Positions 1 through 5,897 of a DNA stretch of 8,942 nt are shown here, piece after piece. Under the pieces are notes generated by a model. That model was given only the letters and a program-made list of their open reading frames with translations, searched no databases and was not told where the DNA came from. Every line of letters starts with the position of its first letter. The first letter of the stretch is position 1. A program made the position numbers and the translations under genes. The stretch is from an uncultured Eggerthella sp. (GTDB taxonomy: Bacteria; Actinomycetota; Coriobacteriia; Coriobacteriales; Eggerthellaceae). The stretch covers positions 1 to 8,942 of the forward strand of contig URMQ01000060.1 of the NCBI GenBank assembly GCA_900548955.1, written 5' to 3'.

Positions 1-1352
1 AAAACAACAAAGCTCTAGTGATTCCTTATGTGGAAAAATCTGCGGCAGAGCGTATTCGCCGTGAAGTGTTCACGCGTAAAAGCCTTATGGTATCAGGCAT
101 CAGCCCGCAAGGTGGACAATCGATACAGGCGGCACAACAGAGCAACGTGCTTGATGTGCCTGCAACCGTAATGGACGATATGCGTGGTATTTTCGCGCAT
201 GCTGAAGTTGATACAGGAACCGTTACGTGTGAATTTGGTTTATCGAACAAAGAACTGATGCTTGCCGCGCTTTCGAGCAAAACCTCTTTCGTGTTTGTGC
301 TCATTGGTGTGATTTCTGCTCTGTCTACTCTTCTGGGCGGGCTCGTAGATGCTCGCATTATTTCTAGCAGTGAAGCGATATATTCTACGGCGTGGCAGGC
401 TATGGCTGGCCCTCTTGGGTTGGTGGGTCTTGTTGCTATTTTAGTTTTGCTACTGTTTCTTTGGCTAATCAGTGTTGGTTCTTCCTGCTTGACATATGCG
501 GGCTTTCGCTCGCGAAGGCGTGGTAATCGTGTTGAAGTGGAGCGAGGGTTAATTACTCATGTGTTCAGTGGGATGGATGTGGAAAGAATTCAGTCTATTC
601 ATATTCATCAATCGTTTTTCCAGCGGCTTTTAAAATGTTGCTCAGTTGCATATGGGCGCGTTGGTGCAATGGGTGAAGAAGAGGGCTCCAACAATTCACT
701 AGGCGCTACTGCGGCAGACAAGCTAGTTGTACATCCCTTCTTGCCTTTGTCTCGCGTACCAGAGATTATTGCAGGGCTAACTCCTGAATATCAAACACTG
801 CCTCAAGCCACAAAGCCCGTAGACAAAAAAGCGCTTCGCCGTGCATTAATACGTCGAGTAATTTGGCAAGGACTTGGATTTTGGCTTTTGGTTATTTTGG
901 CGTGCATATGGGCACTTCTAGCTTTGCTTGCTTCTTCTGAATTATCGCAAGAATTTTTCCCTGGTATGACACTTATGCAAAGCATGGTGTTGGTATCGGG
1001 AGCTGTGATAGCGCTTATTGTGGTTATTGCAGCATTTGAAGCAGTAAATGCAGTGCTGTGGTATCGCAATGCCGCTATGGGTTGGGATCATTTTGGTTTC
1101 ACTATAGTAAATGGTGGATTTTCTATTGATATAGTTACTGTTCCCCGTACAAAAATTCAAGCTGCCCTTATTCGCACTAATCCGCTGCAAAGACATGCTA
1201 AAGTTGCTAGTGTTTTAGTTGATACTGCTGAAGGCGTTGGAAGTACCCGTCATCGCTTACGTGATGTTTCACAACACGATGCTGATGAGTGGCTTGCGTG
1301 GGCGTGTCCACGAGGGGGTAATTCGGGAGGTACCTTGCGTGTCGAACCATGA
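1..1352 (+). CDS. bPH2 (DUF304) domain membrane protein, YdbT-like, 5' partial
   Basis: The reading frame is open to the left edge, because codons 3-17 contain no stop. The GTG at 18 is therefore probably internal and the start lies outside the window. Residues below are counted from that GTG. Four hydrophobic helices are visible in two pairs, at about 90-110 and 129-152, then 282-306 and 318-347. Each pair is followed by a soluble bPH2-like segment. The first (about 157-255) holds RGLITHVFSGMDVERIQSI and the second (about 345-430) holds VPRTKIQAALIRTNPLQR. The N-terminal 60 residues look like the end of a further bPH2 domain plus a linker. This PH-TM-TM-PH-TM-TM-PH order is that of the YdbT family, usually paired with a smaller YdbS, which would lie upstream of the window. 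Its molecular role is poorly defined; a membrane or envelope role is inferred. It overlaps the next gene by 14 bp, which suggests one operon with translational coupling. Family confidence is good; function is uncertain. Confidence 0.85.
   Translation, partial: NNKALVIPYVEKSAAERIRREVFTRKSLMVSGISPQGGQSIQAAQQSNVLDVPATVMDDMRGIFAHAEVDTGTVTCEFGLSNKELMLAALSSKTSFVFVLIGVISALSTLLGGLVDARIISSSEAIYSTAWQAMAGPLGLVGLVAILVLLLFLWLISVGSSCLTYAGFRSRRRGNRVEVERGLITHVFSGMDVERIQSIHIHQSFFQRLLKCCSVAYGRVGAMGEEEGSNNSLGATAADKLVVHPFLPLSRVPEIIAGLTPEYQTLPQATKPVDKKALRRALIRRVIWQGLGFWLLVILACIWALLALLASSELSQEFFPGMTLMQSMVLVSGAVIALIVVIAAFEAVNAVLWYRNAAMGWDHFGFTIVNGGFSIDIVTVPRTKIQAALIRTNPLQRHAKVASVLVDTAEGVGSTRHRLRDVSQHDADEWLAWACPRGGNSGGTLRVEP
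1325..1330 (+). promoter_or_regulatory. Ribosome binding site deciding the trhA start
   Basis: GGGAGG sits 8 nt before the GTG at 1339, inside the 3' end of the upstream gene. The open frame extends upstream to a TTG at 1219, but the extra 40 residues show no family similarity and merely shadow the upstream gene. This site fixes the start at 1339. Confidence 0.75.
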
Positions 1353-2043
1353 TTGGACACCTTACCCATATCAAACTTTAAAGCAGAACCGCACGCCGCG
1401 GCCTAAGAAAAACGTGCGTGAATATTCGTTTGGAGAAGAAATTGCCAACTCTATAACCCATGGCGTAGGCGCTCTTCTTGCTATTGCTGCCATTCCGCTT
1501 TGCGTTATAAAGGCTGTAAGTTCGGGGGAACCTCTTCATTTGGTAGCGGCGCTTATATATAGCATTTTCATGTTGCTTGAATATGTTATGTCGACGTTAT
1601 ATCACGCCATTAGTGCCGAGCGCGCAAAACGCGTGTTCAAGGTATTAGACCATAGCTTTATTTATCTGTTCATTGCGGCAACATACACGCCTTACTGTTT
1701 GATTACTTTGGTAGACAGTGTGGGCGTAGGGTTATGTGTCTTTGTATGGGCGGTAGCGATTGCAGGAGTAGCAGCAGAATCATTTTGGGTGTTTCGTCCG
1801 CGGTGGCTCTCGGCTCTTTTGTATTTGTGTTTAGGATGGGCTGTTGTAGCATTCATTCCTCAACTTTATGCCTTGTTGGAGCCAGCTGCATTTTGGTTAT
1901 TGCTTGCTGGCGGCTTGTGTTATTCGATTGGATGCGTCTTCTATGTTTTGAAAAAAGTGCCCTATATGCACTCTGTATTCCATGTATGGATAGTTGCAGG
2001 TTCGGTTTGTCAGTTTTTATCCATTGTCTTATTTGTTTTGTAG
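1339..2043 (+). CDS. trhA: Hemolysin III / PAQR family membrane protein TrhA
   Basis: A 234-residue protein, the usual length for bacterial hemolysin III/YqfA proteins, with about seven hydrophobic helices after a cytoplasmic, basic N-terminus (1-27). Family landmarks are all present: FGEEIANSITHGVG (31-44), STLYH (85-89), the DH pair at 104-105 followed by FIYLFIAATYTP, YSIGCVFYV (195-203) and HSVFH (211-215). By analogy with PAQR/adiponectin receptor proteins, His89, Asp104 and His211/His215 are the likely metal-site residues. Many relatives have a further His in the last helix in a CHF-type motif; here that position is Gln225 (VCQF). The family is linked to membrane homeostasis in bacteria, and the old haemolysin name should not be taken as proof of toxicity. 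The GTG start is chosen from the strong GGGAGG site. It overlaps the upstream bPH2 gene by 14 bp, so the two are probably co-transcribed. No clear terminator follows. Confidence 0.9.
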   Translation: MSNHDWTPYPYQTLKQNRTPRPKKNVREYSFGEEIANSITHGVGALLAIAAIPLCVIKAVSSGEPLHLVAALIYSIFMLLEYVMSTLYHAISAERAKRVFKVLDHSFIYLFIAATYTPYCLITLVDSVGVGLCVFVWAVAIAGVAAESFWVFRPRWLSALLYLCLGWAVVAFIPQLYALLEPAAFWLLLAGGLCYSIGCVFYVLKKVPYMHSVFHVWIVAGSVCQFLSIVLFVL

Positions 2044-2116
2044 CGCGTCGTGCATAAGAGCAACGGTTTATTAACAGATTTTGTTTTTATTTAAAATGGG
2101 GCGTATCAAAAGAAGA

Positions 2117-2125
2117 TGTGGATAA
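2117..2125 (-). promoter_or_regulatory. Perfect DnaA-box match
   Basis: The + strand reads TGTGGATAA, the exact complement of the consensus DnaA box TTATCCACA. It lies about 20 bp from an AT-rich tract. Only this one perfect copy was found in the spacer, so it is not an origin by itself. It may be a chance match or an isolated regulatory or titration site. Confidence 0.4.
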
Positions 2126-2129
2126 GCGG

Positions 2130-2151
2130 TATTGGCAAGCTATTGCCAATA
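2130..2151. repeat. Perfect inverted repeat, 9-bp arms, 4-nt loop
   Basis: The arms TATTGGCAA (2130-2138) and TTGCCAATA (2143-2151) flank GCTA. The next bases are AGCGCA, with no T-run, so this is not a standard intrinsic terminator. It lies about 90 bp before the PspC-domain gene, so an operator or an mRNA leader hairpin is possible. Confidence 0.6.
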
Positions 2152-2241
2152 AGCGCACAAAGCCAACAAGCGTATAAGCGCTGCACGAGCAAAAAGCAAT
2201 GAGCGCAGAGCCAGGCAAGCGTTATAGGCAATATAAAGAAA

Positions 2242-3213
2242 GTGATGAAGAAAACGGTGGCGAGTTCAAAACATATTCAAACTACAGCCACCAAGGCATC
2301 AACGCTCTATCGCGGTAACGATAAGGTTCTTGCGGGAGTGTGCGATGGTATTGCACAACGCCTTGATGTTGATGCGGTAGTTGCGCGGGTAACCTGCATT
2401 GTATTGTTTATTTCTACTGCAGGAATAATCACCATTCCTTATCTTGTGTTGGCGTTTGTGTTGCCTAAACAGCCAAACGATAATGAAATGCTTGATGTTC
2501 ATCCTGTTTCGGTGGTATCTGATCGCTATGAGGAAGTAGTAGAAGCACAAAAACCTACTAGCACAACAACGCCCGAACGTTACGGGGTGCAGGCAGATGC
2601 GGGTCATGTTCCTCCCGTTCCGCCACAAGGCGATGGAGTTAACGTAGGCCAGCAGAGCACCTACATCCCCTATCGTCATACCGAAGTGCAAAATGGCAAT
2701 TCAGAAAGTCATACGAACCGTGTTTTGATTGTGATTACCGTTGCTGTTGCTATGACGGCACTGTTTATCGCTATGGCTAATTCAACTATTGCTCGTCACC
2801 CCGGCTTGGAAGTGATTGATTTCTGGCCTGAACTTCTTATAGTTGCGGGTACCACACTTTTGGTGTGTTTCTATGATCGTCTTTCGTTTGTGGTCCGTAT
2901 AACGGGTCTTATCTTTTGTGTTGAACTGACATTTGCGCTGCTTCCCTTTACTTTGGGAATATGCCCACTGCATTCGTTAGAGCGCATAAGTTTTGTTCCT
3001 GTGGTGTTTTGTCTATTGGGATTAGTGTGTTTTATAGATTCTCTTATCAAGAAGCGATCAATGTCGTTGGTTATTATGGTGCTCTTTTTCGGAATAGCTT
3101 TGATATGGATGTTGGGTGAAGTTGGCTTAGTCGAGCGTCTGTTAGTGGCAGCATCATATAGTCGTCACAATATCACAACACCCCTGTTCATAGGCTATCC
3201 AGGTCAATTTTAA
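2242..3213 (+). CDS. PspC-domain membrane protein with LiaI/LiaF-like tail
   Basis: A 323-residue protein. Residues about 22-76 form a PspC domain: LYRGNDKVLAGVCDGIAQRL, then a hydrophobic helix (51-74) ending in VLPKQ. A hydrophilic, Pro/Thr/Gln-rich linker of about 80 residues follows (77-158). The C-terminal half carries four to five hydrophobic segments (160-179, 195-209, 214-235, 249-267, 273-291). The sequence FWPELLIVAGTTLLV resembles the LiaI/LiaF-type transmembrane repeat with its W-P-x-L-L-I core. PspC-domain proteins with such tails act in envelope stress sensing in Gram-positives; that role here is inference. No adjacent histidine kinase or response regulator is present. The start could be the GTG at 2242 or the ATG directly after it at 2245. 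The only ribosome-binding signal is the purine-rich AAAGAAAG just before, which is weak, so the ATG at 2245 is an equally good choice. Confidence 0.85.
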   Translation: MMKKTVASSKHIQTTATKASTLYRGNDKVLAGVCDGIAQRLDVDAVVARVTCIVLFISTAGIITIPYLVLAFVLPKQPNDNEMLDVHPVSVVSDRYEEVVEAQKPTSTTTPERYGVQADAGHVPPVPPQGDGVNVGQQSTYIPYRHTEVQNGNSESHTNRVLIVITVAVAMTALFIAMANSTIARHPGLEVIDFWPELLIVAGTTLLVCFYDRLSFVVRITGLIFCVELTFALLPFTLGICPLHSLERISFVPVVFCLLGLVCFIDSLIKKRSMSLVIMVLFFGIALIWMLGEVGLVERLLVAASYSRHNITTPLFIGYPGQF

Positions 3214-3268
3214 TTGCTGAAATGCTCGAAGCAAAAACGTTAAATATGCCGTTTACCGCAGCGAAAAT

Positions 3269-3297
3269 TTGGTTGATTGGCTATCTCGCGGTATAAT
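3269..3297 (+). promoter_or_regulatory. Candidate sigma-70-type promoter for the RlpA-like gene
   Basis: TTGGTT (3269-3274) and a perfect TATAAT (3292-3297) are separated by exactly 17 bp. Transcription would begin near 3304. The -35 box matches consensus only at its TTG. Confidence 0.55.
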
Positions 3298-3309
3298 TGT
3301 TCGTGCGTT

Positions 3310-3326
3310 TTTAACGCTTCTTTAAC
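3310..3326 (+). repeat. TTTAAC-N5-TTTAAC direct repeat
   Basis: Two identical hexamers start at 3310 and 3321, one helical turn apart. This geometry is typical of DNA sites bound by dimers of OmpR/PhoB-type response regulators. The first copy overlaps the dyad GCGTTTTTAACGC at 3305-3317. The repeat is seen directly; the regulator is inferred. Confidence 0.6.
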
Positions 3327-3340
3327 ATGCGCATAGTCCG

Positions 3341-3365
3341 AAGGGTTATCTAAGGGTTATCTAAG
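3341..3365 (+). repeat. Tandem 11-bp repeat AAGGGTTATCT
   Basis: Two perfect copies (3341-3351 and 3352-3362) are followed by AAG of a broken third copy. The unit length equals about one turn of DNA, as in the TTTAAC pair just upstream. It is either a two-site operator or a small slippage duplication in the leader. Confidence 0.75.
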
Positions 3366-3461
3366 TAGACCGCATGGTAAAGAAACAAGGCTTAATATTT
3401 TTGCACGAAGATTAATTGCAGGATCAAAAATATTTAGGCGAAGCCACGGCATTGGAGTTTT

Positions 3462-4214
3462 TTGGCTGGAGCCAGATCACATACAGGAAATCGGATTGCC
3501 CCGATCATTGGTGTTCTTGTAGCCATGATTGTGTTGGTGGCAGTGCTGGTGTTTGCTGGCGCTACGCAGGCTCAGGGTTCGGGTCAAGAAGATTCATCAA
3601 CGCTGGGCTTTGGTTCTTCTCAGGTATCTTCCGATGGTGCCCAGCTTTCTGCAGCAGATCGTGCCTCAGGTTCTTCTGATAATCAAAACAGTGCTATGGA
3701 TGTTTCTGAAACGGTTGAATTGACCGATAGTTCACAGCGTTCCATTACAGTAAAAGATCCTGATCCTGTTGTTGTTCCTATTGCTATTGACGAAGCAAAT
3801 CCTGAAGCGGTTGCTAAGGCTGCCGAGGTTTGCACGCTCGATCCACTTCCTACCGCTCCACGCGTTGCGCCTGATGTTAATGATGGCACGTGGTCTTGCG
3901 GAAATGCTACTGCCTACAATATCACCACTAATGATGATGGTCAGGGTAATTTCGGAGTAACCAACACTGCTTCAGGTAGAGCGTTGAGTGAAAGTGGTGT
4001 TACGGTTGCAGTTCCTGTGTCCCAATCTCATCTTATCGGCAGAATTGTAGAAATTTGCTACGACGGTAAGGTTGTTATTGCTACCGTTACTGATACGGGC
4101 GGATTTGAAAAATACGATCGTTCGCTTGACCTGGCACCAGGTGTTTATAAGGCCTTTGGCGCATCGGTTCCAAGTGAATGGGGTGTTCGCTCCGTATACT
4201 ATCGCTTCCTGTAG
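3462..4214 (+). CDS. RlpA-like double-psi beta-barrel exoprotein, membrane anchored or secreted
   Basis: A 250-residue protein. A short basic N-terminus is followed by a strong hydrophobic segment (12-33) ending near AGATQAQG, which could be a cleavable signal or a membrane anchor. A Ser/Asp/Gln-rich, probably unstructured region covers about 38-125. Residues about 144-250 resemble the RlpA-type double-psi beta-barrel: CGNATAYN (146-153), VTDTGGFEKYDRSLDLAPG (209-227) and a YYRF end. Asp211 sits where RlpA-type lytic transglycosylases carry their conserved acid, and Cys146 and Cys199 could form a disulfide. A cell-wall (peptidoglycan) role outside the membrane is expected from the family; enzymatic activity is inferred. 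No SPOR domain is present, unlike many proteobacterial RlpA proteins. The TTG start is the only candidate after the in-frame stop at 3435 that keeps the whole N-terminal signal. Its GGAG is only 4 nt away, and the start lies in a small hairpin (3463-3474), so translation may be weak. An intrinsic terminator follows. Confidence 0.82.
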   Translation: MAGARSHTGNRIAPIIGVLVAMIVLVAVLVFAGATQAQGSGQEDSSTLGFGSSQVSSDGAQLSAADRASGSSDNQNSAMDVSETVELTDSSQRSITVKDPDPVVVPIAIDEANPEAVAKAAEVCTLDPLPTAPRVAPDVNDGTWSCGNATAYNITTNDDGQGNFGVTNTASGRALSESGVTVAVPVSQSHLIGRIVEICYDGKVVIATVTDTGGFEKYDRSLDLAPGVYKAFGASVPSEWGVRSVYYRFL

Positions 4215-4247
4215 TAACTTTCCTATACACTAAAGCTAAGTAATCCC

Positions 4248-4280
4248 AAGACGTTCCGCACTGGTACGTCTTTTCTTTTT
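4248..4280 (+). terminator. Intrinsic terminator after the RlpA-like gene
   Basis: The arms AAGACGT (4248-4254) and ACGTCTT (4266-4272) form a 7-bp stem, with an inner CC/GG pair across one mismatch. A T-rich run, TTTTCTTTTT (4271-4280), follows. It ends the upstream transcript about 35 nt after the stop codon. Confidence 0.85.
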
Positions 4281-4285
4281 ATAAT
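4280..4285 (+). promoter_or_regulatory. Candidate -10 element for the trk pair
   Basis: A perfect TATAAT overlaps the last T of the terminator. Transcription would begin near 4292, giving a leader of about 30 nt before the ATG at 4323. No good -35 box is visible at 16-18 bp, because that stretch lies inside the terminator stem. The call rests on the -10 and on position alone. Confidence 0.45.
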
Positions 4286-4322
4286 GACGTACTAGACAGA
4301 ATACTTATCAAGAAGGATTGGT

Positions 4323-4982
4323 ATGAGCAACGTAATTATTGTCGGCTGCGGACGTGTTGGGTCACGATTAGCCTTGATGCTGTCAGATCATGACAACAAT
4401 GTGTGCGTAATTGATCGCAACCCTCGCGCTTTTGCAGCGCTTGGACGCGATTTTAATGGTTCGACCTTCCCTGGTGTTGGATATGACGAAGAAGTGCTTG
4501 TAGCAGCTGGTATTGAAGACTGCGATTTTATTGCAGCAGTAACGCAAAGCGACAATGCCAACCTTATGGTAGTAGAAATCGCTCGTCGTCTTTATGACGT
4601 TCCTCATGCTGTTGCACGTTTGTATGACAGTTCCCATGAACGTACCTATATGCAGTTGGGTATCGACTATGTGTGTGGCACTACGCTGGTGGCCGAAGAA
4701 TTGTTCTCTAAGGCAACTTCAGGCATTGGAGATCACATTGCCACCTTTGCTGACTATGAAGTAATGCAATTTGCGCTTGATTTAAGTTCAACGGGGCAAA
4801 CGTCTATTAAGGTATCAGAATTGGAATCGCGCCATGCACTTCGTATCTGCGCATTCGAACGGGCGGACGGTAGCATTAGTTCCATTCCTTCTCCTTCAAG
4901 CATTTTGTATCAAGGTGATGCAGTGTTGGCGGTTGTGGCTCAAAGCGCTATTCCTACTATTGCAAAATTCGCTCAGGACTAA
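4323..4982 (+). CDS. TrkA/CeoB-type RCK protein, potassium uptake regulatory subunit (first of pair)
   Basis: A 219-residue protein with a Rossmann-type RCK_N (TrkA_N) domain at about 3-120 and an RCK_C (TrkA_C) domain at about 140-215. The nucleotide-binding loop GCGRVG (8-13) is canonical, and Asp31 at the end of the second strand (VIDRN) is the residue expected to hold the adenine ribose. A T-Q-S-D-x-A-N stretch (74-80) matches the family core. Such cytosolic proteins form rings on the inner face of Trk/Ktr or related transporters and gate them in response to NAD(H), ATP or other nucleotides. The start is the ATG after GAAGGA (4312-4317), with 5-nt spacing. It is followed 11 bp later by a second full RCK protein, so the two very probably act together, as in the CeoB/CeoC pairs of actinobacteria. 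No membrane transporter gene is in the window. Confidence 0.9.
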   Translation: MSNVIIVGCGRVGSRLALMLSDHDNNVCVIDRNPRAFAALGRDFNGSTFPGVGYDEEVLVAAGIEDCDFIAAVTQSDNANLMVVEIARRLYDVPHAVARLYDSSHERTYMQLGIDYVCGTTLVAEELFSKATSGIGDHIATFADYEVMQFALDLSSTGQTSIKVSELESRHALRICAFERADGSISSIPSPSSILYQGDAVLAVVAQSAIPTIAKFAQD

Positions 4983-4993
4983 CGGAGGAGCTT

Positions 4994-5665
4994 ATGTATA
5001 TTGTTATTGTTGGTGGCGGCAAGTTGGGCGCGTATCTGGCAAGCACGCTTCTTCGTGGGGATAACCAGGTTGCCATTATTGAAGAAGACGAAAGTGTTGC
5101 TATTGAACTTTCGGAAAAACTGGACGGATCCTGCTTAGTAATCCATGGTGATGGCTGTTCGGCAACTATCCAAGAAGATGCGGGAGCAAACCAGGCGGAT
5201 GTATTCGTGGCGGCTACTGGCCAAGACGAAGACAATTTGGCAGCGTGCGAAATTGCTACCCGTGTGTTTGATGTTCCTCGTAGTATCGCCCGTGTAAATA
5301 GTCCTAAAAACTTGCGTATTTTCCGCCGTTTGGGCATTGAAAGCATTTCTTCTACTGCACTGATCGCGCATATGATTGAAGAAGAAGCCATGCTTGGATC
5401 CATGAGTGCGGCAGTTACTCTTACCAGCGATCAGATTGCTTTGACGGAAATCAAGGTTCCTAACATGCGTTTTCATGACAACTATCATGGGGTGCGTGCC
5501 TTGGATTTGGAGTTTGGAGAAGGGGTACGCCTGGTTGCTGTGTCTCATGCTGATGAAGTGGAAGTAGTAGGTTCTGAAACACGCATTCTTCCAGGCGATC
5601 AGGTTATTGTGGCGGCAGACACTGATCGTGTGGATGAAGCCATTGATTTAGTACGCTCGCTGTAG
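4994..5665 (+). CDS. TrkA/CeoC-type RCK protein, potassium uptake regulatory subunit (second of pair)
   Basis: A 223-residue protein with the same RCK_N plus RCK_C layout as the gene before it, but clearly diverged. The loop is GGGKLG (7-12), and the acidic residue ending strand two is Glu30 (IIEEDE) rather than Asp. VIHGDGCS (49-56) matches the typical family HGDGT-like segment, and ATGQDEDN (74-81) is the equivalent of TQSDNAN in the partner. RCK_C covers about 140-220. The GGAGGAG site (4984-4990) lies in the 11-bp gap, so the two genes are co-transcribed and tightly linked in translation. A heteromeric ring or two alternative regulators of one transporter are both possible. A weak hairpin follows the stop. 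Confidence 0.9.
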   Translation: MYIVIVGGGKLGAYLASTLLRGDNQVAIIEEDESVAIELSEKLDGSCLVIHGDGCSATIQEDAGANQADVFVAATGQDEDNLAACEIATRVFDVPRSIARVNSPKNLRIFRRLGIESISSTALIAHMIEEEAMLGSMSAAVTLTSDQIALTEIKVPNMRFHDNYHGVRALDLEFGEGVRLVAVSHADEVEVVGSETRILPGDQVIVAADTDRVDEAIDLVRSL

Positions 5666-5693
5666 GTTGCGCACGGTATTATCTCGGTGCAAC
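5666..5693 (+). terminator. Possible hairpin after the trk pair
   Basis: GTTGCGC (5666-5672) can pair with GTGCAAC (5687-5693) using one G-U pair, directly after the stop codon at 5665. The bases after it, TTCCGTTTG, are only moderately T-rich, so intrinsic termination is uncertain. Confidence 0.3.
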
Positions 5694-5897
5694 TTCCGTT
5701 TGTGGGGGTTATGAACTCGCTATATTTATTCATGCGGTAAAAGTTTCTCGTGCCGCAGCTCTTCGTGGTATAGCTCTTCGGTGATAAGCCTTTGAAATAT
5801 AGCTGGTATCTCGCGTATGCAAGTTAAATGAATAGTTGTGTGAAGTTTCACGAAACGGCACAATAGAAACGACAAGAAATCGCAGGAAGGAACGCGC
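5694..5897. other. Spacer upstream of purB
   Basis: No gene was found. It holds a short direct repeat AGCTCTTCG (5757-5765 and 5772-5780, 15 bp apart), a 5-bp-arm stem TGCGG/CCGCA, an outer CTATA/TATAG pair and a small dyad GTTTC-AC-GAAAC before the purB start. Two weak promoter candidates exist: TATATT at 5721-5726, and the better-spaced one listed separately. I see no recognised riboswitch. Confidence 0.5.
5836..5864 (+). promoter_or_regulatory. Candidate purB promoter
   Basis: TTGTGT (5836-5841) and CACAAT (5859-5864) are 17 bp apart, giving a start near 5871 and a leader of about 27 nt. The boxes match consensus at 3 and 4 of 6 positions. The GTTTC-AC-GAAAC dyad falls in the spacer between them, a place where a repressor could act. 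Confidence 0.35.

Larger units (their letters stand above)
2044..2241. other. Intergenic spacer with DnaA box, AT-rich tract and AAGCG words
   Basis: No plausible gene was found here. The spacer begins with an AT-rich stretch at about 2067-2097. This is followed by a perfect DnaA box (2117-2125), a 9-bp-arm inverted repeat (2130-2151) and several AAGCG-containing words. ATAAGCG occurs at 2122, 2149 and 2174, and CAAGCG at 2167 and 2216. I see no convincing intrinsic terminator for trhA and no well-spaced -35/-10 pair for the PspC gene, though TAAAAT at 2092-2097 could be a -10. Confidence 0.6.
3214..3461. other. Intergenic spacer and long leader of the RlpA-like gene
   Basis: No gene is supported in these 248 bases. 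The spacer holds a promoter candidate (3269-3297), a short dyad GCGTT-TTT-AACGC (3305-3317), two TTTAAC words 11 bp apart (3310 and 3321) and a tandem 11-bp repeat (3341-3362). If the promoter is right, the mRNA leader is about 158 nt. A weak GGAG at 3454-3457 precedes the TTG start. I see no clear terminator for the PspC-domain gene. Confidence 0.6.

Noticed and set aside
1219..1338. Longer form of TrhA from the TTG at 1219
   Set aside because: The 40 extra residues resemble no TrhA N-terminus and only shadow the bPH2 gene; GGGAGG with 8-nt spacing marks GTG 1339.
2066..2222. Replication origin
   Set aside because: Only one perfect DnaA box is present and no dnaA, dnaN or related gene is nearby; kept only as a low-weight regulatory observation.
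3341..3365. CRISPR or mobile-element repeat
   Set aside because: The 11-bp unit is adjacent without spacers, there are only two copies and no cas or transposase gene is near.
3304..3480. c-di-AMP (ydaO) riboswitch before the RlpA-like gene
   Set aside because: It was considered because such riboswitches precede wall hydrolase and potassium genes in actinobacteria. The GGCGAAGCC-like stretch at 3437 is suggestive, but the conserved GGGGUGAAUC-type and GCUAAC-type segments are not found. A covariance-model search would settle it.
3416..3679. Cys-rich 87-residue open frame overlapping the RlpA-like gene
   Set aside because: It is out of frame with the RlpA-like gene, has no ribosome binding site and no family motif; its Cys and Trp richness comes from reading the wrong frame.
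4957..5548. Antisense open frames opposite the second TrkA-type gene
   Set aside because: They are shadows of a gene with clear RCK motifs; no independent evidence of coding.
5711..5775. Purine riboswitch before purB
   Set aside because: CTATA/TATAG ends and a TTTCTC element look superficially similar, but the GACUACG/GAUUAUG-type 3' element and the second kissing loop are missing.
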